From CG2-30-51-40 sp041753575 (GTDB taxonomy: Bacteria > Desulfobacterota > DSM-4660 > Desulfatiglandales > Desulfatiglandaceae): a stretch of DNA of 64,000 bases. Below the pieces are notes generated by a model. It was given only the letters and a program-made list of their open reading frames with translations. It was not told the DNA's origin and ran no database searches. The stretch spans positions 9,446 to 73,445 of the forward strand of contig JBGSUA010000007.1 of assembly GCA_041753575.1 (NCBI GenBank), in the 5' to 3' direction. Positions within the stretch are counted from its first letter, which is position 1, and every line of letters begins with the position of its first letter. The position numbers and the translations under genes were made by a program. Shown in pieces: positions 35,743 to 45,773 of this stretch.

Positions 35743-37377
35743 TCAGCCTTTCTTGCGGATCAGGGAAGGGTCATATCCGTGGGGTTTTTCATATCCAAGG
35801 AGATTTAAGAGGGTGGCGGCCACATTGGAAAGGCCCCTCTTTTCAAGCGCAGATATCTCGTATTCGCCCTCATAAGCAGGATCGTAAATGGCAAATGGAA
35901 CCGGGTTCAGGGTGTGGGCCGTCTTGACGCTCAGGTTTCCTTTCTTGTCTTTTGCCATCATCTCGTCAGCGTTTCCGTGATCGGCCGTGACAACGGCTAT
36001 ACCCCCGAGCCCTTCAACTATTTTAAGAAGATCTCCCACACACGTATCAACTACCTCAACCGCGGTTACCGCAGCGGCCATAACACCTGTGTGGCCAACC
36101 ATGTCTCCGTTCGCGAAATTCAAGCGGCCGAATCGGTATGCGCCGCCAAGGAGCATCTCAACAGTCCTGGCCTTTACCTCGAAGGCCTTCATGGCCGGTG
36201 CAGTTTCAAACCTGACCTTGTCGGAGGGCACCTCCACATAGGTTTCAAGTCGCTCATCAATGTAACCTGACCGGTTCCCGTTCCAGAAATAGGTGACATG
36301 CCCGAACTTCTGTGTCTCGGCAATCGCAAAGCTTTTTATCCCCTCCGCACAGAGATATTCGCTCACCGTCAGGTCAATCGCAGGCGGTATAACAAGAAAT
36401 CTAGCCGGCGTATGGGTGTCTCCATCATATTCCATCATGCCCGCGTATAGCACATCCGGAAACCGGCCTCGGTCGAAAAAGGTAAAATCCTTTTCCGTAA
36501 AGGCCTTCGAAATCTCTATGGCCCTGTCTCCCCTGAAGTTGAAGTTGATTACAACATCTCCATCACAGATCGGGCCCACAGGGTTACCATTGCTATCCGT
36601 TACGACAAATGCATCAAGAAACTGATCCGTGGCGGAAGGATCTTCCGCGTAAAACGCCTCGACGGCTTGAGAGGCCGACAAAAAGGGCCTGCCCCTACCG
36701 AGGACATGAGCCTCCCATCCCGTCCTTACGATCTCCCAATCCGCTCCGTACCTGTCCATGGTCACCTTCATGCGGCCTCCGCCTGAGGCGATCATGTAGT
36801 CAAATCCCATGGAATCCGATATCCTGGAAAGCATCTGTTCAGTCGGCTCCAAATACCTCAGGGCAGATCTTTCCTCCACATCCCTTCCGTCAAGCAGCGC
36901 ATGTATTCTCACTCTTTTAAAACCGCACGCGGCGCATTTGTGAACCAGCTTATATAATTGACTTATGTGGGAGTGGACATTGCCGTCCGACAAAAGCCCT
37001 ACAAAGTGGACGGTTGAGCCTGCCTTGGCTCTTTCTCTGATCTCCTTCCACAATGGAGTGGAAAAGATCTCTCCCGTCTCAAGGGCCCTGTTCACAAGCA
37101 GCGCGCCCTGCGCAAAGACCCTCCCTGCCCCGAGGGCGTTGTGCCCCACTTCGCTGTTTCCCATATCCTCGTCGCTGGGGAGTCCGACTGCCGTTCCATG
37201 CGCCTTGAGGGTACAAAAAAGCCCTGATGAGAAGAGGCGATCCAGATTTGGAGTCTTTGCCATATACACCGCATTATGGTCGCCCGGCGCGCCGATCCCG
37301 ATCCCGTCCATGATTATGAGGAGCAGCGGTCCTTTTCTTCCTTTGAAATAATCGAGTTCAGCTAAACGTAAGGTCAT
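35743..37377 (-). CDS. gpmI: 2,3-bisphosphoglycerate-independent phosphoglycerate mutase
   Basis: The 544-residue protein has the alkaline-phosphatase-like metal motif LLLIIMDGIGIGAPGDHN, the catalytic serine in DEDMGNSEVGHNALGAG, the RIHALLDGRDVEERSAL segment and the C-terminal metal-binding VVTADHGNADEMM. It interconverts 3- and 2-phosphoglycerate using Mn2+ in the cytoplasm. The ribosome binding site is weak. It lies 90 bases upstream of hisS on the same strand. Confidence 0.95.
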   Translation of the reverse strand: MTLRLAELDYFKGRKGPLLLIIMDGIGIGAPGDHNAVYMAKTPNLDRLFSSGLFCTLKAHGTAVGLPSDEDMGNSEVGHNALGAGRVFAQGALLVNRALETGEIFSTPLWKEIRERAKAGSTVHFVGLLSDGNVHSHISQLYKLVHKCAACGFKRVRIHALLDGRDVEERSALRYLEPTEQMLSRISDSMGFDYMIASGGGRMKVTMDRYGADWEIVRTGWEAHVLGRGRPFLSASQAVEAFYAEDPSATDQFLDAFVVTDSNGNPVGPICDGDVVINFNFRGDRAIEISKAFTEKDFTFFDRGRFPDVLYAGMMEYDGDTHTPARFLVIPPAIDLTVSEYLCAEGIKSFAIAETQKFGHVTYFWNGNRSGYIDERLETYVEVPSDKVRFETAPAMKAFEVKARTVEMLLGGAYRFGRLNFANGDMVGHTGVMAAAVTAVEVVDTCVGDLLKIVEGLGGIAVVTADHGNADEMMAKDKKGNLSVKTAHTLNPVPFAIYDPAYEGEYEISALEKRGLSNVAATLLNLLGYEKPHGYDPSLIRKKG

Positions 37378-37389
37378 AATACAACTCTG

Positions 37390-38229
37390 CTAATCCGTCA
37401 CTTTAATAAGCCTGAATCCGACAGTACTGTAACGACTTGCCGGATGGGCAAAGTTTCTATTCGCTGAACGGCACAGGTTTCCATATTTGAACCAACTCCC
37501 TCCGCGCCGCACCCTTCGGCTGCCTTCGGCAGGCCCTTGCGGATCAACCGAATCCTCCCCGGAATAGGCCCCATACCAGTCAGAGCACCATTCCCAGGTA
37601 TTTCCGTGCATGTCAAAGATGCCCCATGGATTTGGAGGAAAAGTTTTTACAGGGGCAGGCGAGCCGGCAGGAATCCCCAGATTTGAGGCGTAAGGCCCGC
37701 ACTCATTTACTCCCTGGCTGTTGTTAGCGTAAAGGGCGTGGGTACAGTCAATGTCATCTCCCCACCAAAAAGCTGTCTGTGAGCCTGCCCTGCACGCGTA
37801 TTCCCATTCGGCCTCGGTAGGGAGTCTGTAGCTGCCCTGGCCTCTCGCGTTGAGTCTTGCTATGAATCTACTGGAGTCGTTCCATGACAACTTGACGACA
37901 GGCAGGTTTCCGCCATGATTTGCGCCAAGCGGTCTCTTGCCCATAACCGCGCGCCATTGATCCACAGTCACCTCGGTGGTTTGAATAAAAAAAGGGCTTT
38001 TTATCGTGACCTTATGCAATTTCTCGTCGGAATCCCTTCCTTTCTCTACGGCTGGGCTCCCCATCATAAACGATCCAGCCGGGACCTTGACAAACTCCAT
38101 CCCAAAGCTATTGACATAGGATTGCCCTCCTGACGCCTGGCTCATGAAAAGCAGGCAAGCCATCAATGCCCCGGCAAACAAACCTGAAAAAGCCCTAATG
38201 GGAATTTTCTTGTTAGATCCTTTTCTCAT
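37390..38229 (-). CDS. exported SUMF1/formylglycine-generating-enzyme-family protein
   Basis: From ATG 38229 (GAGG five bases upstream) the protein has 279 residues. A signal peptide is followed by a full FGE-sulfatase domain: MEFVKVPAGSFMMGSP, YRLPTEAEWEYACRAG, NPWGIFDMHGNTWEWCSDW and RVRRGGSWFKYGNLCRSANR. True formylglycine-generating enzymes oxidise a sulfatase cysteine. Many bacterial homologues lack that activity, and no sulfatase gene is nearby, so function is open. It lies 12 bases upstream of gpmI. Confidence 0.85.
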   Translation of the reverse strand: MRKGSNKKIPIRAFSGLFAGALMACLLFMSQASGGQSYVNSFGMEFVKVPAGSFMMGSPAVEKGRDSDEKLHKVTIKSPFFIQTTEVTVDQWRAVMGKRPLGANHGGNLPVVKLSWNDSSRFIARLNARGQGSYRLPTEAEWEYACRAGSQTAFWWGDDIDCTHALYANNSQGVNECGPYASNLGIPAGSPAPVKTFPPNPWGIFDMHGNTWEWCSDWYGAYSGEDSVDPQGPAEGSRRVRRGGSWFKYGNLCRSANRNFAHPASRYSTVGFRLIKVTD

Positions 38230-38413
38230 AGCTACCTCGCTCAAAGAGGCTGAAATTTACTTCATCGGCATCAGGGGATACCCGGAAAACCGTTTTGCTA
38301 AGATAGCACTAATGATCTTCCGATCAAAGACAAAATCATTGAAAACACCAGCTCTCATCACATATAAGGAAATAGGAGAGGTCACAGAATAAGACGCAGG
38401 AAAGGATAGGATC

Positions 38414-40120
38414 ATGGATCAAAGAGTTGTCATTATAGGGGCCGTAGCACTTGGACCCAAGGCTGCCTGCCGCATAAAGAGACTTGCTCCCGATTCCAGG
38501 GTTACCATGGTGGATCAGGGAAGCCTCATCTCTTACGGAGGATGCGGCATACCATATTTTGTTTCAGGTGATGTGAGCGATGCCAGTCAGCTTCAATCCA
38601 CAAGCTTTAACATGATCAGAGACGAAAAGTTTTTCAGAGAGGCAAAAGATATTGAGGTTCTGACCAGGACAAGGGCCGAGGCGATAGACCGGGGGAGGCG
38701 GGTGGTCACGGTAAGGGATCTCTCATCAGGGAAAGAAAAGGAACTCCCTTATAACAGGCTTGTCCTTGCGACCGGGAGCAGGCCCAGACGCATTTCGGTC
38801 CCTGGGGCTGACCTCAAAGGCGTATTCACCGTATCCAATCTGGATGAGGCAATGGCCATAAAGGCAAAGATCGCCGCTGGAGAGGTGGGAAAGGCAGTAA
38901 TCATTGGGGGCGGAGCAATTGGACTCGAAATGGCTGAGGCCTTGAGTGATCTCTGGGGGATCGAGACCGCCGTCATTGAGATCGCAGACCAGGTACTGCC
39001 GGGGGTTATAGGTAAAGCGATGGCCCACATGGCCCAGAAACATATATCTGAAAAGGGCGTTTCACTTCATCTTTCCCGGCGGGTAACCAGGATTGAGGGC
39101 GATCAGATGGTCGGAGCCGTGGTAACAGATCAAGGCGTTATCGAGGCGGATCTGGTGATCATGGCGGCAGGAGTGGTTCCTAACAGCGATCTGGCAAAGG
39201 GCGCCGGCCTGAGACTCACGGAGAGAGGTGCTATATGGGTAAACAGCAGGATGCAAACGTCTGATCCCCTTATATATGCAGGCGGAGACTGCGTTGAGAT
39301 CCCCAACCTCATAACCGGAAGGCTTGGCTTTTATCCCCTTGGCTCAATGGCCAATCGTCAGGGAAGGGTTATAGGAACAAACGCCTCGGGGGGTGAAGCG
39401 GAATTTGAAGGCGCAGTGGGATCTTTTGTAATCAAGCTCTTTGATCTATCAGTCGCGAGCGCCGGCCTTACCTTTGAGGCGGCGAAGAATGAGGGATTTG
39501 ATCCTGTAAGCGCCTTTGTCGTGCAGTTCGACAGGGCCCATTTTTATCCTGAAAAAGACCTGCTCTATCTGGAATTAGTAGCAGACAGGAAAACAAGGCA
39601 GATTCTCGGCATCCAGGGCCTGGCTGATACGGGAGACTCAATGCTAGCAAGAGTTAATGCAGTCGCTTCCCTTCTAAGACACAAGCCCAAAGTGGAAGAA
39701 ATCGGCAATCTTGAGATACCCTATTCGCCCCCTTTCTCATCCGCAATGGATATAATAAATGCCCTGGGCAATACCGCTGAAAATATCATAGAAGGAAGAA
39801 ACAGGGTTATAGAGCCTGATGAGTTTGCCTCATGGTGGGAAGGCCGCGGCAAGGGCGATGCCTTTTTCCTGGACTGCCGGGGATGGGGCAATGCCGAACT
39901 GTTTGTAAAAAAGTATCCTGATCACTGGAAGAGCATCCCCCAGGATGAATTGAGGTCAAGGATGAATGAGGTTCCAAAAGACCGGCCCATAGTGCTTATA
40001 TGCAACACGGGGGTGCGCTCCTACGAAGCACAGCTTATCCTGAAGCAGGCGGGCATATCCAATACCTTCAATCTTCAGGGCGGAATGGCGGCGATCAAGA
40101 AATGCGGCATACCTGTCTGA
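38414..40120 (+). CDS. CoA-disulfide/polysulfide reductase-like flavoprotein with rhodanese domain
   Basis: This 568-residue protein combines a pyridine-nucleotide disulfide oxidoreductase (residues 1-450) with a C-terminal rhodanese domain (about 465-568). The single active cysteine is in SYGGCGIPYFVSGDV, NAD binding in VIIGGGAIGLEMAEAL, and FAD binding in IYAGGDCVEI. The rhodanese cysteine is in VLICNTGVRSYEA. The layout matches CoADR-Rhd/NADH-polysulfide reductases, which cleave CoA disulfides or persulfides. The N-terminal FAD motif reads GAVALGPKAA instead of the strict GxGxxG. It is divergent from the SUMF1 gene. Confidence 0.88.
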   Translation: MDQRVVIIGAVALGPKAACRIKRLAPDSRVTMVDQGSLISYGGCGIPYFVSGDVSDASQLQSTSFNMIRDEKFFREAKDIEVLTRTRAEAIDRGRRVVTVRDLSSGKEKELPYNRLVLATGSRPRRISVPGADLKGVFTVSNLDEAMAIKAKIAAGEVGKAVIIGGGAIGLEMAEALSDLWGIETAVIEIADQVLPGVIGKAMAHMAQKHISEKGVSLHLSRRVTRIEGDQMVGAVVTDQGVIEADLVIMAAGVVPNSDLAKGAGLRLTERGAIWVNSRMQTSDPLIYAGGDCVEIPNLITGRLGFYPLGSMANRQGRVIGTNASGGEAEFEGAVGSFVIKLFDLSVASAGLTFEAAKNEGFDPVSAFVVQFDRAHFYPEKDLLYLELVADRKTRQILGIQGLADTGDSMLARVNAVASLLRHKPKVEEIGNLEIPYSPPFSSAMDIINALGNTAENIIEGRNRVIEPDEFASWWEGRGKGDAFFLDCRGWGNAELFVKKYPDHWKSIPQDELRSRMNEVPKDRPIVLICNTGVRSYEAQLILKQAGISNTFNLQGGMAAIKKCGIPV

Positions 40121-40178
40121 TGCGACGTCTTGCCTTCAAAAGGCCTTTTGAACTCATCATGAGACATGAGAGCAGGAG

Positions 40179-40649
40179 ATGCTGACCATAAGATTAGTGG
40201 TGGTTGACAGGACAAGACAGGCCTTTCTCAAGGAGGGGGAGGAGTTTTATATAAAAAGGATAAAGCGGTATGCCCGGATGGAATGGATTGAGGTGAAACC
40301 GGAAGGCAGAAAGGCCCTTTCCTCTCCCGAGGATGCGATGGTCTCTGAGGGCAAGGCCATCGCCAGGAAACTCACGCCCAGGGAATATGTGATCTCCCTC
40401 GACAGGGAAGGAAGGGCCTTTGACTCCATTGGATTTGCAAGGTTTATAGAGAAGCTTTCCATGCATCAGAGCAGCATCTGTTTTGTCATAGGGGGCGCTC
40501 TGGGAATCTCACGCGAGATACTCGAAAGATCGAATGAAAGGCTATCCCTCTCAACTATGACGATGACCCACGAAATGGCCCGACTATTTCTTCTTGAACA
40601 GATCTACAGAGCCTTTACCATACTCAACAACGAAAAATACCATAAATAA
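40179..40649 (+). CDS. rlmH: 23S rRNA pseudouridine-1915 N3-methyltransferase
   Basis: The 156-residue length and the SPOUT motifs fit RlmH: REYVISLDREGRAFDSIGFA, the SAM-knot segment ICFVIGGALGISREILERS and the conserved C-terminus LFLLEQIYRAFTILNNEKYH. It modifies helix 69 of 23S rRNA in assembled ribosomes. It lies 58 bases downstream of the flavoprotein gene and may share its transcript. Confidence 0.95.
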   Translation: MLTIRLVVVDRTRQAFLKEGEEFYIKRIKRYARMEWIEVKPEGRKALSSPEDAMVSEGKAIARKLTPREYVISLDREGRAFDSIGFARFIEKLSMHQSSICFVIGGALGISREILERSNERLSLSTMTMTHEMARLFLLEQIYRAFTILNNEKYHK

Positions 40650-40659
40650 GGCGGCCTTT

Positions 40660-41424
40660 TCAGGCCATGGAACCGCCATCCACCGTGATGGTCTCACCCG
40701 TGACGAACCTTGAAAGATCCGACGCGAGGAAAAGCACGCATCCGACGACGTCATCCACCTCGGCGATCCTGCCCATTGGAATCATCTTTGTCAGCTCCGG
40801 AAGAAGGGACTCATTTCCCCAGAAAAACTTACTGAAACCTGTTTTTACCATGCAGGGGGCCACAGAGTTCACAGTTATCTTTTCCTGAGCAAGCTCCACT
40901 GCCAAAACCCTTGTGAGCATCTCAAGACCGGCCTTGGCAATGCAATATATCCCCATTCCCATAGCTGCCTTTCTGGCGGCTATTGAGCTGATGTTGATTA
41001 TCCTCCCCTCGCCGGACTTCCTGATGAGCCTCACCGCCTCCTTTGTGACGAGATATGGCCCTTTGACGTTTGTCTCAAGTATCTTATCCCAGAGAGACTC
41101 ATCTGTATCTATTAAAGACGGGGTAAATATATTCATGCCAACATTATTTATAAGAATATCAAGTCTTCCAAACTCAGCTTCAAGCGATTCAATCAGCGCT
41201 TTGACTTGATCCGATTTCCCCACATTAGCCGGCTTCACCATCACCTCATGGCCCAGGGCCCTGAACTCCTCCACGACGGCCTTGAGCGTATCTTCCTTTC
41301 TTCCGCATATCATAATCCTGGCGCCCCTTTCCGCCAGGGCCAGGGCAATCCCCTTTCCTATCCCTCTGCTTCCCCCGGTAATCAGAGCCACCTTCCCTGA
41401 AAAATCAAGCTCCCTTCTATCCAT
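40660..41424 (-). CDS. short-chain dehydrogenase/reductase
   Basis: The 254-residue protein is a classical SDR: cofactor motif VALITGGSRGIGKGIALA, LINNVGMN, catalytic Ser in IINISSIAARKA, YxxxK as YCIAKAGLEMLTR, and the C-terminal SRFVTGETITVDGGSMA. The motif with Arg after Ser (GGSRGIG) favours NADP(H). Substrate not determinable; fabG-like 3-oxoacyl reductases share this pattern. Convergent with rlmH. Confidence 0.9.
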   Translation of the reverse strand: MDRRELDFSGKVALITGGSRGIGKGIALALAERGARIMICGRKEDTLKAVVEEFRALGHEVMVKPANVGKSDQVKALIESLEAEFGRLDILINNVGMNIFTPSLIDTDESLWDKILETNVKGPYLVTKEAVRLIRKSGEGRIINISSIAARKAAMGMGIYCIAKAGLEMLTRVLAVELAQEKITVNSVAPCMVKTGFSKFFWGNESLLPELTKMIPMGRIAEVDDVVGCVLFLASDLSRFVTGETITVDGGSMA

Positions 41425-41666
41425 AGCTTCCCTCCTTTTCCTTTTCTATCATCGAAAGGATCATCGCGAAAAATCTTTATACTTAAATCCCTCTCAGTTG
41501 GCAAACATGCAAAAATGTTCCAACCTCTATTCGGCAGACGGCCGATCAGCGCTCAAGGCCCTCCAACAACCCCTTCCCGCCTTTAATCTCAATTACAAAT
41601 GTCTTGCAATTTTCCTGGGATGGTACAAAATTCTTTCCTATATTCTTGACGAGGGAGGAGATCCTC

Positions 41667-43007
41667 ATGAAATTCATCGTTATAGGCGGGGACGCTGCGG
41701 GCATGAGCGCGGCAAGCAGGGCAAAAAGAAACATGCCGGATCTGGAAGTGACCGTTTTGGAGCAGGGAGAAGACGTTTCCTACAGCGCTTGCGGGATGCC
41801 GTATAACATCGCCGATCCTCACCGAGAAATATCTGATCTTGTGGTCAGAAAAGCCGGAGTCTTCAGAGAAAAGCAAGACATAGATCTCAGGCTCTGGCAC
41901 AGGGTTGAGGCCATAGACAGGAAGGAGCGCCGCGTCACAGGCATTGATAACAGAGGAAACCCTTTTTCCTTTCCATACAACCGTCTCCTCATAGCTACCG
42001 GAGCATCACCCATAGTGCCGGAAATGGCGGGAGTTGATCTTCCGGGGGTATTTGTACTGAAAGGCCTTCATCACGGAAGGGCCATAAAAGATCACCTCAG
42101 GAAAGCTAATGCGCATAAGACCGTTATAATTGGAATGGGCTATATCGCGCTTGAGATGTGCGAGGCATTCAGGGCGCTTGGCCTTGAAGTTGCCATGGTT
42201 AAGCCAAGGCCCGCCCTTTTACCGAGGATGCATAGCAGGCTTTCAGACGCGGTCAAGGCTGTCCTGGAGAAAGAGTCTGTGGAGCTTTTTGCCGGAATCA
42301 CCCCCCTGAAAATAGAAAGAGATGGAGGATCCCTGAGGCTCTTTTGTTCCGGCAAGGAACTCAAAACCGATCTTGTACTCGTAGCCGCCGGGATAAGGCC
42401 AAAGAGCCGCATGGCCCTTGAGGCGGGGCTGGAATTGGGGCCCTCAGATTCTATTGCCGTTGACCGGAATCTAAGGACGTCAGATAGCGCAATATTTGCC
42501 GCGGGTGACTGCTCTGACGCCTTTCATGTTGTAACAGGAAAAAGGGTATGGATACCCCTTGCCCTCAGGGCCAACAGGGCCGGCTGGGCAGTGGCTGATA
42601 ACGTTACAGGGAGCGAAATATCCCTTGACGGGGTTGCTGGGACTGCCGTTTTCAAGGTCTTTGAGCTGGAGGTCGCAACAACAGGCCTGAACGCGGCTGA
42701 AGCTATATCAGCCGGATTTGACCCTGTCGAGGTGGTCATAGAGTCCAGATCCAGGGCCCACGCTCACGCCGGGGCATCAAACATCCTGGTTTACATGGCG
42801 GCCGACAGGACCAGCGGAAGACTCCTGGGGGTTCAGATGGTAGGCGTTGAAGGAGTGGCCCACAGGATAAACGCCGCCGCTGTTGCGCTCCATCAGCACA
42901 TGACTGTTGAAGCATTCAGCCAGTGCGATCTGGCCTACGCCCCGCCTTTCGGCCCTGTGTGGGACCCGCTGCTCACCGCGGCTAACCAGTTGCTCAAGGC
43001 CCTTTAG
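41667..43007 (+). CDS. FAD-dependent CoA-disulfide-reductase-like oxidoreductase
   Basis: From ATG 41667 (GGGAGGAG upstream) the protein has 446 residues. The FAD motif IVIGGDAAGMSAASRAK, single redox cysteine in YSACGMPYNIADP, NAD motif VIIGMGYIALEMCEAF and IFAAGDCSDAF place it in the CoA-disulfide reductase/NADH oxidase group. Unlike the 38.4-kb paralogue it has no rhodanese domain. It stands alone between the SDR and glgP genes, and its physiological disulfide or persulfide substrate is unknown. Confidence 0.87.
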   Translation: MKFIVIGGDAAGMSAASRAKRNMPDLEVTVLEQGEDVSYSACGMPYNIADPHREISDLVVRKAGVFREKQDIDLRLWHRVEAIDRKERRVTGIDNRGNPFSFPYNRLLIATGASPIVPEMAGVDLPGVFVLKGLHHGRAIKDHLRKANAHKTVIIGMGYIALEMCEAFRALGLEVAMVKPRPALLPRMHSRLSDAVKAVLEKESVELFAGITPLKIERDGGSLRLFCSGKELKTDLVLVAAGIRPKSRMALEAGLELGPSDSIAVDRNLRTSDSAIFAAGDCSDAFHVVTGKRVWIPLALRANRAGWAVADNVTGSEISLDGVAGTAVFKVFELEVATTGLNAAEAISAGFDPVEVVIESRSRAHAHAGASNILVYMAADRTSGRLLGVQMVGVEGVAHRINAAAVALHQHMTVEAFSQCDLAYAPPFGPVWDPLLTAANQLLKAL

Positions 43008-43073
43008 CTTTCCGGCAGCCTCCAATCGGTCGGAATGCAAGCTCCTGTGCAATTGCTTAAGTTACTCCCTGAA

Positions 43074-45638
43074 TTACTCCTTCGCCCAGATGGCAAGTCC
43101 CATTGAGTGACGGTTTTCAAGGATGGGATGGTTGGGAGTAATCCTTACATTTACTCCGAATTGTCCAACCTCTTCAAATCGAACATCGGCGGCATATCTG
43201 TAAGAGCGATCGCTGAAGGCCTCGGCAGGTTCCATGGCCTGTTCAAAGCGATCGAGGAAATTGCCCGTATGGTCAAGCCGCCCGCAGTAGGCTCCCACCA
43301 TGACATCTTTGGGCTCCAGTTCTCCAAGTGTAACATCGGCCTCAACATGGTAGGTTCCTCCGACCTCAAGCTCTGAGATCTGCTGCGTTCGCACCCCCTT
43401 TATGGAGACACCCGACCAGTTATACATGATCTTTTCTCTCCAGGCCGCGAGCCTTTTAAGCCCTGCTCTTTCGGAACCCATGAGTTTTTCTTCATGGACC
43501 GCGGCCGGTAGATAAAACCTATCCCAGTATTCCTCAACCATACGATGGCTGTTGAACACCGGGCAAAGCCGGCGCAGGGACAATTTCATCATGGCGAGCC
43601 ATTTGCGCGGTAGTCTGTCGGCGCCCCTGTCGTAGAAAAGGGGAACGACGTCTTTTTCCAGTATGTCGAAGATGGCCCTGCTCTCCAGATCATCCTGAAA
43701 TCCCTCGTCCTGATATTCCTCGCCTCTGCCTATTGCCCACCCTATCTCTCTGTCAAATCCCTCGTCCCACCATCCGTCCAGGACGCTCATGTGCAAGGCT
43801 CCGTTTGCCACGGCCTTCATGCCGCTGGTGCCGCAGGCCTCAAGGGGTCTTCTCGGCGTGTTGAGCCATATATCCACTCCCTGGACCATTTGCCTGGCTA
43901 CCTCCATGTCATAGTCCTCAATAAACACTATTCGGCGTCTGAAATCTTCCATCTCAGCAATCTCAACCAGGTGTTTGATGAGTTCCTTTCCCATGTGGTC
44001 CTGCGGGTGGGCCTTACCGGCGAAAATGATCTGCATCGGCTGAGTTCTGTTAGTAAGAAGCTTCTCAAGCCGATCCATGTCTCTCATGATCAACTGTGCC
44101 CTCTTGTAAGGTGCAAAGCGTCTGGCAAATCCTATTGTGAGGGCCTCAGGGTCAAGGATCTCATCAACTATCGCTATGTCCCTGTTTGAAAAACCTCTTC
44201 TCGCCATCTGATCGCGCAGTCTGCGGCGGCAAAACCCCACCAGCCTTGCCCTTGCCTGCTCATGGGTCCTCCACAGCTCTGTATCGGGAATCCTGTCAAC
44301 GCGCTCCCATACCTTTTCGTTATCAGGATCTTCAATCCATCTTGGTCCCATGTACCTATTATAGTGCTCGGCCATCCCCTGGCAAATCCATGTCGGTATG
44401 TGAACCCCGTTTGTCGTGTGACTGATGGGGAGATCAATCTCAGGTGTCTTGGGCCATATCTTCTGCCACATCTTTCTGCTCACCTTCCCGTGGAGTCGGC
44501 TGACCGCGTTATTCCAGGTGGAGAGCCTGAGAGCCGAAACCGCCATTGAGAAAGGCTCATCTCGATCCCTCGGGTTCTGCCTGCCGAAGCCAAGCATCAC
44601 ATCAAAGCTTATTCCGATGGATCTCGCGAATTCCTCAAAATAGGCCCTCATGAGATCGGGATGGAAAAGATCAATACCTGCCGGAACAGGGGTGTGGGTG
44701 GTAAAGACGCTGGTAACCCTCACAAGTTCCATGGCCTCGTTAAAAGTCAAATTTGAGTCTGCCTTAAGGCTTCGTATCCTCTCAAAGGCGGCAAAGGCAC
44801 TGTGGCCCTCGTTCATGTGAAAGATAGTGGCCTCAATGCCGATTTCCTTAAGCATTCTCACCCCGCCTATGCCAAGAACAATCTCCTGCCTTATCCGCAT
44901 ATCGCGGTCCCCTCCATAGAGCTGAGATGTGATGCTCCTCATCCAGGGCGAGTTCTCAGGGACGTTTGTGTCGAGAAGATAGAGTTGGGTCCTTCCCACA
45001 TCAACCTGCCAAGCCTGTATCCAGACCTGCTCCCCTTTGAGGGGAAGAGCGATCCTCACGGGAGTTCCATCCTCTCTCTTCAGCAGCTTCATTGTGGTGG
45101 ATGTGAACTGGATTGCTGGATAGGTCTCCATCTGCCAGCCCTCTTTGCTGAGGTACTGTCGGAAATAGCCCTGCTGATATGCGAGGGACACTCCCACTAT
45201 CGGAAGATTCAAGTCGCTGGCTGATTTGAGGTGATCCCCCGATAAGATCCCCAGGCCCCCGGAATAGATTGGAAGGCAGGCGGCCAGGCCGCACTCGGCA
45301 GTGAAATAAGCCACTTTAAAGGGAGTCTTCCTCTCACCGAAGATCTTTGGATTTCTCTTCTCTGCCCTATACCTGTTAAATTCCTGGATCACCCTGTCCA
45401 TGTGGGCCAGAAATCCTTCATCGGCAGAAAAGTTATCCAGATCGCCCTGTCTGAGCTTGCCCAGGAGTGCCACCGGATTTCTTCCGGTTTCCTCCCATAA
45501 ATCCGGGTTGAGCCTCCTGAACAGATCATCCGTCTCATAGTTCCATTCGAACCAGACATTGTGAGCGAGATCTTCGAGCGGTTTTAACCGCTCCGGGATG
45601 CGTGGCTTTACTTCAATAGCTGCAATCGGGATCGTCAT
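43074..45638 (-). CDS. glgP: alpha-glucan (glycogen/maltodextrin) phosphorylase
   Basis: The 854-residue protein belongs to the short, bacterial/archaeal-type phosphorylase group (DUF3417-containing). It has an N-terminal segment with LEDLAHNVWFEWNYETDDL, YFTAECGLAACLPIYSGGLG, the substrate region MNEGHSAFAAFERIR and the pyridoxal-phosphate site with the lysine in ACGTSGMKAVANGALHMSV. It releases glucose-1-phosphate from storage glucan. The last 100 residues form an extra domain typical of this group. Confidence 0.92.
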   Translation of the reverse strand: MTIPIAAIEVKPRIPERLKPLEDLAHNVWFEWNYETDDLFRRLNPDLWEETGRNPVALLGKLRQGDLDNFSADEGFLAHMDRVIQEFNRYRAEKRNPKIFGERKTPFKVAYFTAECGLAACLPIYSGGLGILSGDHLKSASDLNLPIVGVSLAYQQGYFRQYLSKEGWQMETYPAIQFTSTTMKLLKREDGTPVRIALPLKGEQVWIQAWQVDVGRTQLYLLDTNVPENSPWMRSITSQLYGGDRDMRIRQEIVLGIGGVRMLKEIGIEATIFHMNEGHSAFAAFERIRSLKADSNLTFNEAMELVRVTSVFTTHTPVPAGIDLFHPDLMRAYFEEFARSIGISFDVMLGFGRQNPRDRDEPFSMAVSALRLSTWNNAVSRLHGKVSRKMWQKIWPKTPEIDLPISHTTNGVHIPTWICQGMAEHYNRYMGPRWIEDPDNEKVWERVDRIPDTELWRTHEQARARLVGFCRRRLRDQMARRGFSNRDIAIVDEILDPEALTIGFARRFAPYKRAQLIMRDMDRLEKLLTNRTQPMQIIFAGKAHPQDHMGKELIKHLVEIAEMEDFRRRIVFIEDYDMEVARQMVQGVDIWLNTPRRPLEACGTSGMKAVANGALHMSVLDGWWDEGFDREIGWAIGRGEEYQDEGFQDDLESRAIFDILEKDVVPLFYDRGADRLPRKWLAMMKLSLRRLCPVFNSHRMVEEYWDRFYLPAAVHEEKLMGSERAGLKRLAAWREKIMYNWSGVSIKGVRTQQISELEVGGTYHVEADVTLGELEPKDVMVGAYCGRLDHTGNFLDRFEQAMEPAEAFSDRSYRYAADVRFEEVGQFGVNVRITPNHPILENRHSMGLAIWAKE

Positions 45639-45666
45639 ATCGGCCTTAACCCTCTCTTCCTAGTGA

Positions 45667-45733
45667 ATTTATATGAAAATGCCTCCAGCTTAAAGATCAT
45701 TTTCATTTTTCGTTGTGCCTCGCGGGCATGGGG
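45667..45733 (+). repeat. dispersed short element, copy 2
   Basis: This copy, in the gap between the glgP start and the diadenylate cyclase stop, begins ATTTATATGAAAATGCC and ends GGGCATGGGG. It matches copy 1 (31319-31387, minus) closely, including the internal ATGAAAATG/CATTTTCAT pair. A further ATTTTCATGTAA at 45740-45751 mirrors the left end, so this copy may extend to about 45751. Confidence 0.7.
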
Positions 45734-45773
45734 ATTAGTATTTTCATGTAATGTGTCACAATCTACCCATCAA

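Noticed and set aside
38414..43007. The two CoA-disulfide-reductase-like genes as a recent tandem duplication
   Set aside because: They differ in domain content (rhodanese present or absent) and in their FAD and NAD motifs, so they are old paralogues.
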